This document shows positions 42,468-51,966 of a stretch of 64,000 nucleotides of DNA, in pieces (the first letter of the stretch is position 1; every line of letters begins with the position of its first letter). This stretch comes from Aquabacterium lacunae (GTDB lineage: Bacteria; Pseudomonadota; Gammaproteobacteria; Burkholderiales; Burkholderiaceae_C): the NCBI RefSeq assembly GCF_004310865.1, contig NZ_SIXI01000004.1, positions 372,001-436,000 of the forward strand. Reading direction: 5' to 3'. The notes beneath the pieces are model-generated. The model was not told where the DNA came from, searched no databases, and saw only the letters and a list, made by a program, of their open reading frames with translations. A program made the translations under genes and the position numbers.

Positions 42468-43984
42468 CAGCCCGTGACCTGCTGCAGGTGGTGTTTCGCC
42501 GCCGAGCCGCCATCCTGACCTTCATGGCAGCGGTGGTGGTCGGCGTGTACGCCAGCCTGCGCCTGATCTCACCCACCTACGAGGCACAAGCCTCGCTGCT
42601 GGTCAAGCTTGGACAGGAAGACATCTACATGCCAGCCCTGCCGTCCAGCCAGTTCAGAACACCTGTGATGTCCGTGATTCGGGAAGAGCAGCTGCGTTCA
42701 GAAGCCAGCATCCTGACCGACCCCGCGCTGGCTCGTCAGGTGATCCGCACCCTCGGCCCTTCCGCGGTCTTTCCTGGCATTGACGTGGTACACCCCTGGT
42801 ACACCCCCAAGGGCGTCCTGCAGCGCCTGACCTGGATGTACAACGCCCTTGAAGATCATTTTTTTCCTCTGTCCAGCCAACGCAGCCTGGAAGACAAGGC
42901 CGTGAGCGCCTTCCAAAGAGCCGTCAAGGCAGAAGCACTGAAAAGCTCGAACACCCTGGAAGTGAGCATGCGCAACAAGTCACCTGACGCTGCTGCCCTG
43001 ACCGTCAACACCCTGGTCAACCTGTACCTGCAAGAGCGTGTGCGCATCCACCAACGAGAGCAAAGCGACTTTTTTGCCCGCCAACTGGCGCAACTCGATC
43101 GCCAGCTCAAGGGCACCGAAGAGGCCGTGGAAAGCTACCGCAGCACGCACCACGTGTCTGATCTCGACCAGCAACGCTCTGCACAGATTGCCGCGCTCAA
43201 TGACGCGGGCAAGCGTCTGGATGACACGCTGGTGGCCATGGCTCAGCAGGAGAGTCGTGCCGCAGTGCTCAAGCAGCAGCTCCAGCAGATGCCGGCCACC
43301 ATGCAGCTGGCCGGTGGAGAAAGCGCCAACAACCTCGCGCTGAGTGAACTGAACAAGCAACTGGCCGACGTCGCCCGTCGAGAAGCCGACATCCGCCAAC
43401 GATTTTCGGACCTCGACCCCAGGCTGGAAGGCTTGGCTGAAGAACGCAAGGCCCTGATGCAACTGCTGCAGGACCAGCAGGCACAACGGGTGCGGAGCAG
43501 TGAGACCGGACTGAACCCAGCCCATGCCCGCATCCGCGATGACCTGCTGCAGACTGAGGCGCAACTGGCGGGCTTGCGTCGCAGTGCTGCGAGCCTGAAG
43601 GCACTGCAGCAAGAAATCGAAGGGCGTCTGGAGCGATTCAACCGGCAAGATGCGCAAGACAAACAACTGACGCAGCAACTGGACGTGCTTCGGTCCTCCC
43701 GACAGCTTTACCTGGAGAAGCAGGAAGAAGCCCGGCTGGCTCAAGCGCAGGCCGCAGCACGGCTGGGCAATGTGTCGATCATCAGTGCTGCCGCTCGGCC
43801 CACTCAACCGGTGAGCCCCAAGTTGTGGATGGTGCTGGTGGGTGCGCTGGCGGGAGCGCTGCTTGGCGGTCTGGGGCTGGCCTTCCTGCTCGACCATGTC
43901 GACGACAGGATCCACCAGGCGCACGACATCGTCGGTACGCTGGGACTGCCACTGTTGGCCAAAGTGCCCGAACTGGCAGCCTGA
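42464..43984 (+). CDS. polysaccharide chain-length determinant (GumC/Wzz-type)
   Basis: 506 residues. An N-terminal membrane helix (AAILTFMAAVVVGVYASL), a Wzz domain (ISPTYEAQASLLVKLGQED), a long periplasmic coiled coil (about 180-420, rich in Gln, Leu, Glu), and a C-terminal helix (MVLVGALAGALLGGLGLAFL). No cytoplasmic kinase domain is attached; the separate kinase-like protein at 39917-40537 has a broken P-loop. It controls polymer length and bridges the two membranes with the export lipoprotein. ATGA overlap with the glycosidase gene. Confidence 0.9.
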   Translation: MTARDLLQVVFRRRAAILTFMAAVVVGVYASLRLISPTYEAQASLLVKLGQEDIYMPALPSSQFRTPVMSVIREEQLRSEASILTDPALARQVIRTLGPSAVFPGIDVVHPWYTPKGVLQRLTWMYNALEDHFFPLSSQRSLEDKAVSAFQRAVKAEALKSSNTLEVSMRNKSPDAAALTVNTLVNLYLQERVRIHQREQSDFFARQLAQLDRQLKGTEEAVESYRSTHHVSDLDQQRSAQIAALNDAGKRLDDTLVAMAQQESRAAVLKQQLQQMPATMQLAGGESANNLALSELNKQLADVARREADIRQRFSDLDPRLEGLAEERKALMQLLQDQQAQRVRSSETGLNPAHARIRDDLLQTEAQLAGLRRSAASLKALQQEIEGRLERFNRQDAQDKQLTQQLDVLRSSRQLYLEKQEEARLAQAQAAARLGNVSIISAAARPTQPVSPKLWMVLVGALAGALLGGLGLAFLLDHVDDRIHQAHDIVGTLGLPLLAKVPELAA

Positions 43985-43987
43985 CCG

Positions 43988-45259
43988 ATGAACACCAGCC
44001 GTCGATGGGCCAGGCCGCAGCCAGTGCTGTGGGTGGTGGCGGGGCAGGCCTGTCTGAGCCTGGCCGGCTTCCTGTTGCTGGTGGCCCTGGGCCGCTGGGG
44101 ATCGCCCGAAGCCCTGGGTTTGTTCTCCTTGGGATGGTCGGTGTGTTTCCTGAGCCTTTCCATCGCAGACACCCTGGTCTACACACCCGGTGCGTGGCTC
44201 CAGACACAACACCACCATGCGAACGACACTGACCATTCACTGGCAGCTCGCACCCTGGCTGTTCTGTTGGTTGGCCTGCTGCCCATCAGCGCCCTGATCG
44301 GTGTGCTGCAGCTGGTGCTGCCAGAGACACTGGGCCGCCTCGATGGCAGCTTGGCCTGCGCAGTTACCGCCCTGTGCCTTCGAGATTTCGCCCGCCGGCA
44401 CTGGATCCAGACCCGGCGGCCCCAATTGAGTTTCGCTGCAGAAGGCAGCAGCGCGCTCATCTTGCTCACAGGTCTGCTGTCGCTGCACATGACCCTGGGG
44501 TTGAGCGCAACTGGGGCGATGTGGATGCTCGCACTCAGCGGCATCGGCCCGTTGCTGCCTGCTGTGCGAGCCCGTCATCTGGTCGCACTGTGCAGAGCCT
44601 TCGCTCACCTGGGCAACACGGCACGCGCATGCTGGGCCTATGGGCGGTGGCTGCTGATGGGCGGGCTCTTTCATGTGGGCACGCAGCAGGCCTTGCCATG
44701 GCTGGCAGCCCATGTCGGTGGCACCACCATGGCGGGGTGGTGGGCGGCTGGCATGTCGGTGTCGAATGCGATGTCGCCACTGCTGACAGCACTGACCAAT
44801 CACCATCGCCCGCGGTTCATGGTGGCTCAAAGCACTGCGGGCAGGCAAGGTCTGCAACAAGCCGTCCGAGACAGTTTGTCAGGCTATCTGATTGCCCCCT
44901 GGGGGATGTGCCTCGCGGCCTGGGTGGCTTCACCGATCATGGTGCAGGGCATCTACGGACCATCGTTCGACCCCACCGCACATGCACTGCCATGGCTGTG
45001 CGCGGTGGTGGGCTTGACTGCAGCGGCAGCCCCCGCACAGCTGGCCTTGCTGGCCCGAGGCCAGTCGCACAGCAACCCGGTGTTTCACGGCGTGACCCTG
45101 ATGGGACTTGGCGTGGGCGGGTTGCTGTGGGTCAGCACGACCGCGCCCACGGTCGAGGGTCTCGCCCAAGCCTATCTGGGTGCCAGCCTACTGGGCACCA
45201 CCGTCTTGTGGCAGATGTATGGCCGGAGCTGGGCCCTGATCAAAACAGCTGCAGGCTGA
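43988..45259 (+). CDS. lipid-linked oligosaccharide flippase (Wzx-like)
   Basis: 423 residues with about 12 transmembrane helices and few charges inside them. N-terminal LSLAGFLLLVALGRWGSPEA and SLGWSVCFLSLSIADTLV resemble polysaccharide flippases of the MOP/MATE group. It moves the undecaprenyl-linked repeat unit across the inner membrane. Last gene of the operon; its final 20 bases overlap the convergent Pit gene. Confidence 0.8.
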   Translation: MNTSRRWARPQPVLWVVAGQACLSLAGFLLLVALGRWGSPEALGLFSLGWSVCFLSLSIADTLVYTPGAWLQTQHHHANDTDHSLAARTLAVLLVGLLPISALIGVLQLVLPETLGRLDGSLACAVTALCLRDFARRHWIQTRRPQLSFAAEGSSALILLTGLLSLHMTLGLSATGAMWMLALSGIGPLLPAVRARHLVALCRAFAHLGNTARACWAYGRWLLMGGLFHVGTQQALPWLAAHVGGTTMAGWWAAGMSVSNAMSPLLTALTNHHRPRFMVAQSTAGRQGLQQAVRDSLSGYLIAPWGMCLAAWVASPIMVQGIYGPSFDPTAHALPWLCAVVGLTAAAAPAQLALLARGQSHSNPVFHGVTLMGLGVGGLLWVSTTAPTVEGLAQAYLGASLLGTTVLWQMYGRSWALIKTAAG

Positions 45260-46250
45260 TCCAGTAGGCGACACCGGCGACAAACGCCGACGCCGGGATG
45301 GTGAGCACCCACGCCCACACGATGTTGCCGGCCACCCCCCAGCGCACGGCGCTGGCCCGCTGCACCGAGCCCACCCCCACGATGGCACCGGTGATGGTGT
45401 GCGTGGTCGAGACCGGCACACCGATGGCCGTGGCCAGGAACAGCGTCATGGCGCCGCCGGTCTCGGCGCAGAAGCCGCCCACAGGCTTGAGCTTGGTGAT
45501 CTTCTGCCCCATGGTCTTGACGATGCGCCAACCACCGAACATGGTGCCAATGCCAATGGCGGCATAGCAGGACACGATCACCCAGGTGGGCGGTGCCTTG
45601 TCGGCACTGGCGGCATAGCCGGTCGAGATCAGCAGCATCCAGATGATGCCGATGGTCTTCTGCGCGTCATTGCCGCCATGGCCCAGGCTGTAAGCCCCGG
45701 CCGAAACCAGCTGCAAGCGACGGAACCAGCGATCGACCTTGGAAGGTGGCGTGCGACGGCACACCCAGGCCACGAGCACCATCATGAGCGAGCCCAGTGT
45801 GAAACCCAGCGCGGGCGACACGAAGATGAAGGTGACGGTGCGCAAGATGCCCGTGCCGATCAGGGCACTGGCGCCAGCCTTGGCCAGCACCGCGCCCACG
45901 ATGCCGCCGATCAGGGCATGCGACGAGCTGCTGGGGATGCCGTAGTACCAGGTGATCACGTTCCAGGTGATGGCGCCCGTGAGGGCCCCGAACACCACGT
46001 GCACATCGACCACCCCGGGTTGGGCAATGCCCTTGCCCACGGTGGCGGCCACACTGAGGTGGAAGACGAAAATGGCGACGAAATTGAAGAACGCCGCGAA
46101 CAGCACGGCCTGCGTCGGGCGCAACACGCCCGTCGAGACCACCGTGGCGATCGAATTGGCCGCGTCGTGAAAGCCGTTCATGAAATCGAACAGCAGCGCC
46201 AGCACGACCAGCGCGGCGATGACCCACAGGGCCACCTGCATGGTTTCCAT
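45240..46250 (-). CDS. pit: inorganic phosphate transporter of the Pit family
   Basis: 336 residues, about ten membrane helices. The two family repeats are NGFHDAANSIATVVSTGVL near the N-terminus and GHGGNDAQKTIGIIWMLL in the second half. VPVSTTHTITGAIVGVGS is also characteristic. Imports phosphate (as metal-phosphate in E. coli Pit) using a proton gradient. Encoded just after a DUF47 protein, a common pairing; its start follows that stop by 15 bases. Convergent overlap of 20 bases with the flippase gene. Confidence 0.95.
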   Translation of the reverse strand: METMQVALWVIAALVVLALLFDFMNGFHDAANSIATVVSTGVLRPTQAVLFAAFFNFVAIFVFHLSVAATVGKGIAQPGVVDVHVVFGALTGAITWNVITWYYGIPSSSSHALIGGIVGAVLAKAGASALIGTGILRTVTFIFVSPALGFTLGSLMMVLVAWVCRRTPPSKVDRWFRRLQLVSAGAYSLGHGGNDAQKTIGIIWMLLISTGYAASADKAPPTWVIVSCYAAIGIGTMFGGWRIVKTMGQKITKLKPVGGFCAETGGAMTLFLATAIGVPVSTTHTITGAIVGVGSVQRASAVRWGVAGNIVWAWVLTIPASAFVAGVAYWISLQLF

Positions 46251-46265
46251 CAGAGCCTCCCGGGA

Positions 46266-46913
46266 TCAGGAGTTTTCGAGGATCACACCCTCGATCAGCT
46301 TGGCCACGTCCTCGCACTTGTCGGTGACGGTTTCCAGCAGTTCGTAGATGGCCTTGAGCTTGATGACTTCGCGCACATCGGGCTCGTCACGGAACAGCTT
46401 GCTCATGGCCGCGCGCATGACACGGTCGGCATCGCTTTCCAGCTGGTCGATTTCTTCGCAGGTCTTGAGCGCGGCCTGGGCCACCTTCTGGTCACCAATG
46501 TCGTGCAGCAGGCCCACGGCATCTTTCAGGCGCTCGACGCTGCGCACGCACAGATCGGTCAGGCGCTCGATCTCTTCGGTCATGCGGCGCACGTCGTACA
46601 GCGCCATGGTTTCGGCCGAGTCCTGCAGCAGGTCGGCCACGTCGTCCATGGTGTTGATCAGCGAGTGGATCTGCTCACGGTCCAGCGGGGTGATGAAGGT
46701 CAGGTGCAGCAGCCGGTTGACCTCGCGGGTGACCGAGTCGGCCGCGTTCTCGGCGTTGTCCACCTGCTTGTTGTACTTCTCGCGCAGGGCGGGGTCGTTG
46801 TAGTTCTTGACCAGCGCCGCAAAGGCGTGCGCGGCTTCGACCACGTGTTGAGCGTGCTGGTTGAACAGCTCAAAAAAATTGCCCTCACGGGGCAGCAGCT
46901 TGCCAAAGATCAT
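46266..46913 (-). CDS. DUF47 family PhoU-like protein
   Basis: 215 residues, all helical. MIFGKLLPREGNFFELFNQH is the usual start; DNAENAADSVTREVNRLLH and NTMDDVADLLQDSAETMALY carry the acidic metal-binding repeats (E/DxxxD), as in PhoU. Probably regulates the Pit transporter encoded just downstream. Upstream extension of the frame is not supported. A palindrome TGTCAC/GTGACA lies 15 bases before the start. Confidence 0.92.
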   Translation of the reverse strand: MIFGKLLPREGNFFELFNQHAQHVVEAAHAFAALVKNYNDPALREKYNKQVDNAENAADSVTREVNRLLHLTFITPLDREQIHSLINTMDDVADLLQDSAETMALYDVRRMTEEIERLTDLCVRSVERLKDAVGLLHDIGDQKVAQAALKTCEEIDQLESDADRVMRAAMSKLFRDEPDVREVIKLKAIYELLETVTDKCEDVAKLIEGVILENS

Positions 46914-46927
46914 GGTGGACTGGGGTG

Positions 46928-46943
46928 TGTCACTGGCGTGACA
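46928..46943. promoter_or_regulatory. palindrome upstream of the DUF47-pit operon
   Basis: TGTCAC-TGGC-GTGACA is a 6-4-6 inverted repeat in a short promoter region. It contains TGTCA half-sites reminiscent of Pho boxes but in inverted rather than direct orientation, so the regulator is unknown. Confidence 0.4.
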
Positions 46944-47010
46944 TTGACTTGTGTTATGTCGCCATTCTACCGAGGGCGCCCCGAAGGGCTGCCCCACCCC
47001 GCGGCCCACC

Positions 47011-47691
47011 TCACACGGTCAGGCTGCGCTCCTTGGCCCAGCGCGCCATGCTGGGCTTGAGGCCCTTCTTGATGGCCGCGTAAGTGGCGCGGTCACGGGT
47101 GGCCAGGTCTTGTGCCAGGTTGATGGCTGCAGGCAGCACGGCTTCACCCGGCAACGCCTGGCTGACCACCTCGCGCCGGGCGCACTCTTCGCCGCCCCAG
47201 GCGTTGCCGGTCAGGGCCAGCTCGAAGCCCGCCCCCTGGCTGGGCAGCAGGCGCACGATGTCAAGCAGGGCCGGCGTGAACGCCATCTTCACCTTCACTT
47301 CCGAATAGCAGAAGCGGCCCTTGTCGGCACGCATCAGGCGGAAGTCGCACACCGTGGCCAGCAAAGCGCCGCCCGCATAGGCATTGCCGTTGATGGCCGC
47401 GATCACGGGCACGTTCAGCAGGCTCAGGCGCACCAGCATGTCTTCCATGCGCTGAACGAAGCCCATGAGGTCACCACTCTGCATCAGCCAGGGCAGGTCG
47501 ATGCCATTGCTGAAGCACTTGGGGTCGTCGCTGGTGATCACCAGGGCGGCCTCGCCTTTGTGTGCCTGGATCTGGTCCATCACGGCGTGGTACTCGGCCA
47601 GCACCGCGTCGTTCAGCGTGTTGCCGTTGGCGCCATTGCGCAAGGTGAGAACGAAAACGGAGCCTTGTTGCTCCAGGGTCATGGTGCTCAT
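47011..47691 (-). CDS. enoyl-CoA hydratase/isomerase family protein
   Basis: 226 residues, crotonase fold. CFSNGIDLPWLMQ and NGNAYAGGALLATVCDFRLM supply the oxyanion hole; GRFCYSEVKVKMAFTPALLD covers the catalytic region and resembles the delta3,delta2-enoyl-CoA isomerases of peroxisome type more than classical hydratases. It probably handles unsaturated fatty-acid intermediates. Not in the main beta-oxidation operon; near an acyl-CoA ligase gene on the other strand. Confidence 0.85.
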   Translation of the reverse strand: MSTMTLEQQGSVFVLTLRNGANGNTLNDAVLAEYHAVMDQIQAHKGEAALVITSDDPKCFSNGIDLPWLMQSGDLMGFVQRMEDMLVRLSLLNVPVIAAINGNAYAGGALLATVCDFRLMRADKGRFCYSEVKVKMAFTPALLDIVRLLPSQGAGFELALTGNAWGGEECARREVVSQALPGEAVLPAAINLAQDLATRDRATYAAIKKGLKPSMARWAKERSLTV

Positions 47692-47774
47692 GCAGCAGTC
47701 CTTGAGGGTGGTTCAGCGCCGTGGCCGGCGAACCCCGCAGTATGGCAAAAAGCCATGCCGACAGGCACTGCGAT

Positions 47775-48035
47775 TCAGCCCTGGCCGTTGGCCAGATCAG
47801 GGCAGTGGCGGAACCTGGGCACGTCCTGCCCATTGATGTGCACGGTCTCGCAGAACATGGCCGCAGGCCGCACCCACAGGCCCTGCTGGCCGTACAGCGC
47901 GCGGTAGAGCACCAGCGGTTCGAGGGTCTCGCTGTGGCGCACCACGCCCAGAACCTCGTAGGGCAGTTGCTTGTAGTGCTCGTAGCGGCCCAATGGCACA
48001 TGCGGCAGTGGGGGCAGGTCGTCGTCTGAAGCCAT
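47775..48035 (-). CDS. DUF1653 domain protein
   Basis: 86 residues, DUF1653: LGRYEHYKQLPYEVLGVVRH, PLVLYRALYGQQGLWVRP, then MFCETVHINGQDVPRF. Small cytoplasmic protein of unknown role; members often sit beside unrelated enzymes. Start 48035 chosen because the frame above it loses family resemblance. Confidence 0.85.
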   Translation of the reverse strand: MASDDDLPPLPHVPLGRYEHYKQLPYEVLGVVRHSETLEPLVLYRALYGQQGLWVRPAAMFCETVHINGQDVPRFRHCPDLANGQG

Positions 48036-48261
48036 GTTGGGGTGTTGGCCCGTGTGGGCTGATTGCAAAAGTGTGTGCCGAAGCCCGCATTCGCGGACAA
48101 ACCGGCCCGCAGCGCAGAACCGGGCCCCAAGGGTAACCGCAAGCCCCGGGGCAACCCGGATGCCCACCCCGCCAACACGGGGTAGAACCTGAGCAGCGCC
48201 CAGGCCCACACGGCTGCAGCGCCCCCTGAAGTCTTCCTTCCACCACCCCCACGGAGACCGC

Positions 48262-49980
48262 ATGGCCCCGCACGCCACAGCCCCACATCACGCCTTCTGG
48301 CCCGCCCGCTTGCCTCGCACCCTCACGGTGCCCGAGACCCCGCTGTGGCACAACCTGACCACCAGTGCCGCGCGCTACCCGCACAAGGCGGCTTACCTGT
48401 TTGCAGGCGCCAGCCTGAGCTACACCGAGCTGCTGCAGCAGGCCGAAGCCCTGGCCGGCTGGCTGCAACAGGTGGCGCGGGTTGAGCCCGGCGAACGCGT
48501 GCTGCTGTTCATGCAGAACTGCCCGCAGTACGTGGTGAGCTGCTACGCCATCTTGCGCGCCCGCGCCGTGGTGGTGCCGGTGAACCCGATGAACAAGGCC
48601 GACGAATTCGGCCATTACATCAGCGATGCCGACGCCCGCGTGGCCCTGTGCACGGCGGAGCTGGCGCAGGTCGTGCACAGCGCCAACGAGGCCCAGCCAG
48701 CCCACCAGCGCCTGCAGCACCTGCTGGTGACACGCTACGCCGACGCCATGCCGCCCACCGACGCGCCCGACAGCCCCATGCCGTCGGCCATGCAGGCCTG
48801 GCTGCGCGCCGAACACCCGCTGCCCGCGGGGGCCACCGCCTGGGCCCAGGCCCTGCAGGCCGAACACACACCGGCGCCGTATGAGGGCCAGTCCGACGAC
48901 CTCGCCCTGCTGCCCTACACCTCGGGCACCACCGGCTTGCCCAAGGGCTGCATGCATTCGCACCGATCGCTGATGCACAACGCCGTGGGCAGTGGCCTGT
49001 GGGGCCATGTGGGCGCCGATTCGGTCACGCTGGGCGTGGTGCCGCTGTTCCACATCACCGGCATGCTGTATGGCGTGCTGACCCCGGTGCTGTACGGCTC
49101 GACCGTGGTGCTGATGCCGCGCTGGGACCGCGAACTGGCCGCGGCCCTGATCGCACAGCATCAGGTCAGCCACTGGACCTGCATCCCCACCATGATCATG
49201 GACCTCTTTGGCAGCCCGAACTACCCGCAGTTCAATCTGAGCAGCCTGCGCTTTCTGAGTGGCGGCGGCGCGGCCATGCCCGAGGCCGTGGCCCAGCGAC
49301 TGAAAGACGAGTTCGGCATCAGCTTTGCCGAAGGCTACGGCCTGACCGAAACCTCGGCACCTTCGCACGCCAACCCGCCCGAGCGCGCCAAGCTGCAATG
49401 CCTGGGCATGCCCATGTTCGGCACCGACTCGCGCGTGGTCGACCCGGTCACGCTGCAGGATGTGCCCACCGGCGAAGTGGGCGAGATCATCACCAGCGGG
49501 CCCATGGTGTTCCAGGGCTACTGGAAGCACCCCGAGGCCACTGCCGCAGCCTTCATCGAGCGGGAGGGTCGCCGCTACTTCCGCACGGGTGACCTGGGCC
49601 GCGTGGACGATGAAGGCTACTTCTTCATCACCGACCGCCTCAAGCGCATGATCAATGCCAGCGGCTTCAAGGTGTGGCCTTCCGAAGTGGAAATGCTGCT
49701 GTACCGGCACCCGGCAGTGCTGGAGGCCTGCGTGATCGCCAGCCGGGACGCCTACCGCGGCGAAACGGTGAAAGCCGTGCTGGTGTTGCGCCCCGAGGCC
49801 CGTGGCACCACACAGCCCGACGACATCATCGGCTGGGCCAAGGACCACATGGCCGCCTACAAGTACCCGCGCATCGTCGAGTTTGCCGACGGCCTGCCCA
49901 AATCGGGCGCCGGCAAGGTGCTGTGGCGGGTGTTGCAGGCCGAGGAAGACCGAAAGGCTCAGGCCGCCGAAGCCACCTGA
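48262..49980 (+). CDS. long-chain fatty-acid-CoA ligase-like AMP-binding protein
   Basis: 572 residues, adenylate-forming enzyme. Phosphate-binding loop LPYTSGTTGLPKGCMHSHRS; FAEGYGLTETSAP; TGDLGRVDDEGYFFITDRLK; the C-terminal catalytic Lys is in LPKSGAGKVLWR. It activates a carboxylic acid to acyl-AMP and then acyl-CoA. GGAG lies 6 bases before the ATG. Substrate chain length is not evident. Divergent from the DUF1653 gene. Confidence 0.92.
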   Translation: MAPHATAPHHAFWPARLPRTLTVPETPLWHNLTTSAARYPHKAAYLFAGASLSYTELLQQAEALAGWLQQVARVEPGERVLLFMQNCPQYVVSCYAILRARAVVVPVNPMNKADEFGHYISDADARVALCTAELAQVVHSANEAQPAHQRLQHLLVTRYADAMPPTDAPDSPMPSAMQAWLRAEHPLPAGATAWAQALQAEHTPAPYEGQSDDLALLPYTSGTTGLPKGCMHSHRSLMHNAVGSGLWGHVGADSVTLGVVPLFHITGMLYGVLTPVLYGSTVVLMPRWDRELAAALIAQHQVSHWTCIPTMIMDLFGSPNYPQFNLSSLRFLSGGGAAMPEAVAQRLKDEFGISFAEGYGLTETSAPSHANPPERAKLQCLGMPMFGTDSRVVDPVTLQDVPTGEVGEIITSGPMVFQGYWKHPEATAAAFIEREGRRYFRTGDLGRVDDEGYFFITDRLKRMINASGFKVWPSEVEMLLYRHPAVLEACVIASRDAYRGETVKAVLVLRPEARGTTQPDDIIGWAKDHMAAYKYPRIVEFADGLPKSGAGKVLWRVLQAEEDRKAQAAEAT

Positions 49981-50013
49981 GCCTGGTGATCTGCCCGAAC
50001 CGGGCCGCTCAGA

Positions 50014-51834
50014 TCAACGGGCCACGCCCAGGGTGTAGGTACCGGTGCTGCCCGACAGCCCGCTGACCCGATTCACCCCGAGCACCACCGGCACGGCGGT
50101 GCCGCCCGAATTGGTCACGTAAATGGTCTCGGTCAGTCCACTGCCATTGCGGCTGGCCACGAGCAGCTTGCCATTGCTCATGTACACGGCCAGGTCGTAG
50201 TTCGACGCACTGTTGGGCTTGAGCGTGAGGGTCACCCGCGTGCCCGCCGGGATGCTGAGCTTGAAGTAGTCGACATCGCTGGTGCTGCCGATGGTGCCGC
50301 TGACCGTCATGGGGATGCTGGCGATGTTATTGCCCGCAGAAAAGCTGTTGTTGCTCTCGGTTTCCTTCATGCCGGTGCTGGGCGCAGGCGCCGGGGCAGG
50401 TGCTGGAGCAGGTGCGGGAGCGGGGGCCGTGCTGGTGGTGCCCGCCGCTGCATTGACTGCGGCCTGCGCATTGACGATGCCCGAGCCGCAACCACTGCAG
50501 GCCGCAGGGAAGGCCCTGGAAGTGGACTTCAAGGTGCTGGCCACGGTGTCGGGCGACAGGCTGCTGTTGACCGACAGCATCAGGGCCACCACGCCGCTCA
50601 CATGCGGTGTGGCCATCGAAGTGCCCATGTACTGGGCGTAGTTGTCGCTGCCTGGTGTGGTGGTGCCGCTGTTGAGGGTCGACAAGATGCCGAAGCTGCC
50701 GTCGCCACCGGGCGCGGCCAGCGCCACCTTGCTGCCGAAGTTCGAGTAGGAAGCCTTGCCACCGGTCTTGCCCACGGCTGCCACGGTGATCACCCCAGCG
50801 CAGCTGGCCGGGGTCTTGTTGGCCACGTCGGCATTCTCATTGCCGGCCGCCACCACCACCACGGCCCCGCGGCTGCGGGCCGCGTTGATGGCGTTTTGTG
50901 TGGTGGTGTCGCAGGTGCCATTGCCGCCCAGCGACAGGTTGATCACCTTGGCTGGCGTGGCATTGGCCGGCACGCCGGCGACGGTGCCACCCGAGGCCCA
51001 CACGATGCCATCGGCAATGTCCGAGGTGTAGCCCCCGCAGCGCCCCAGCACACGCACGGGTTGCACCTTGGCACCATGGGCCACACCGGCCACACCGATG
51101 CCGTTGTTGGCGGCTGCGCCCACCGAGCCCGCTACGTGCGTGCCGTGCCAGGTGCTGTTGCTGGCGGGCGAGCCTGAATAACAGAAGCCCGAAGCCACGG
51201 CATCACCCGGGTCGGTCGGGTCGGCGTCTCGGCCCGTGCCGTCGTTCGACACCTTGGTGTCGGCGATGAAGTCATAGCCCGCGACCAGGTTGGCCTTGAG
51301 GTCGGCATGGGCACGCACACCCGTGTCCAGCACGGCCACCACCACGTTCCTGCCGGTGCTGCGGTCCCAGGCCGTGGGCAGGTTCATGCCAGCAGCGGCG
51401 TCGAAGTAGGCCCATTGCTGCGCGTACATCGGGTCAGAGGGCGTGGCCTGCGGGTGCAGGATGCGGTCGGGTTCTGCGTATTCGACATTGGCATCGCCGC
51501 TTCGCAGGTCGGCCGCCAGGGCCTTGAGCTGGGTGACGGGCATCGCGCGGCTGACCTGGATCACATCCGAGCCCGAGGCCATGCGCCGCAGGTGCGACAG
51601 GCGCACACCTTGCCGGTTGCCCGCCACCTGCGCGATCCTCAGCGCCGAACTGCTCGGGGCCGTGACCACCAGCGAGGCGTTGCGGTACTTCACGATGAGG
51701 CGATCGGTGACCGGCTCTGTTGAAGCCGCCTTGAGCAGCAAGGTGGGCTGGGCCTGGGCGGGGGCGTGGCTCAGACAGGCCAGCGCGATCACACTGCAAG
51801 CCAGGGGCGAAACGAACAAGAGGGCGACGTGCAT
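50014..51834 (-). CDS. secreted subtilisin-like serine protease (S8) with PPC domain
   Basis: 606 residues. Signal peptide (SVIALACLSHAPAQAQ). Inhibitor-like propeptide about 30-130. S8 catalytic triad: Asp in VVAVLDTGVRAHADL, His in TWHGTHVAGSVGAAA, Ser in YMGTSMATPHVSGVVALM. Cysteine pairs (GFCYSG, LGRCGGY, NGTCDTT, CSGCGSG) suggest disulfides outside the cell. A run of Ala-Pro repeats leads to a C-terminal PPC domain (GTIGSTSDVDYFKLSIP), common in secreted proteases. A c-di-GMP riboswitch lies in its leader. Likely degrades external or matrix proteins. Confidence 0.95.
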   Translation of the reverse strand: MHVALLFVSPLACSVIALACLSHAPAQAQPTLLLKAASTEPVTDRLIVKYRNASLVVTAPSSSALRIAQVAGNRQGVRLSHLRRMASGSDVIQVSRAMPVTQLKALAADLRSGDANVEYAEPDRILHPQATPSDPMYAQQWAYFDAAAGMNLPTAWDRSTGRNVVVAVLDTGVRAHADLKANLVAGYDFIADTKVSNDGTGRDADPTDPGDAVASGFCYSGSPASNSTWHGTHVAGSVGAAANNGIGVAGVAHGAKVQPVRVLGRCGGYTSDIADGIVWASGGTVAGVPANATPAKVINLSLGGNGTCDTTTQNAINAARSRGAVVVVAAGNENADVANKTPASCAGVITVAAVGKTGGKASYSNFGSKVALAAPGGDGSFGILSTLNSGTTTPGSDNYAQYMGTSMATPHVSGVVALMLSVNSSLSPDTVASTLKSTSRAFPAACSGCGSGIVNAQAAVNAAAGTTSTAPAPAPAPAPAPAPAPSTGMKETESNNSFSAGNNIASIPMTVSGTIGSTSDVDYFKLSIPAGTRVTLTLKPNSASNYDLAVYMSNGKLLVASRNGSGLTETIYVTNSGGTAVPVVLGVNRVSGLSGSTGTYTLGVAR

Positions 51835-51875
51835 AGGGCCTCAACAACAGACAGCCCGGCGGGACGTGACGGCGC

Positions 51876-51966
51876 CCGACCGGCAGCCCCGCTGCCATGG
51901 CAGCGAAGCTGCGTTAGGCCGGTGGCTTTGCGTCCCGGGCTTTCACCCGGTTTGCGATGCGTGAAT
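51876..51966 (-). ncRNA. c-di-GMP-I (GEMM) riboswitch
   Basis: Read on the minus strand, the leader contains GCAAACCGGGTGAAAGCCCG (P1b hairpin with GAAA tetraloop), then GGGACGCAAAGCC, CCGGCCTAACGCAGC, and CCATGGCAGCGGGGCTGCCG. These are the conserved segments of class I c-di-GMP riboswitches in the right order, including the GAAA tetraloop and the receptor side in the second stem. It ends about 42 bases upstream of the S8 protease start, so c-di-GMP would set protease expression. Whether it is an on or off switch cannot be told; the expression platform is GC-rich without a clear terminator. Confidence 0.9.

Noticed and set aside
30852-45259. Exopolysaccharide cluster as the exosortase (PEP-CTERM) locus
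   Set aside because: No exosortase, PrsK/PrsR or PEP-CTERM protein is found inside or next to it. The two PEP-CTERM genes are 29 kb away, so a direct link is not supported.
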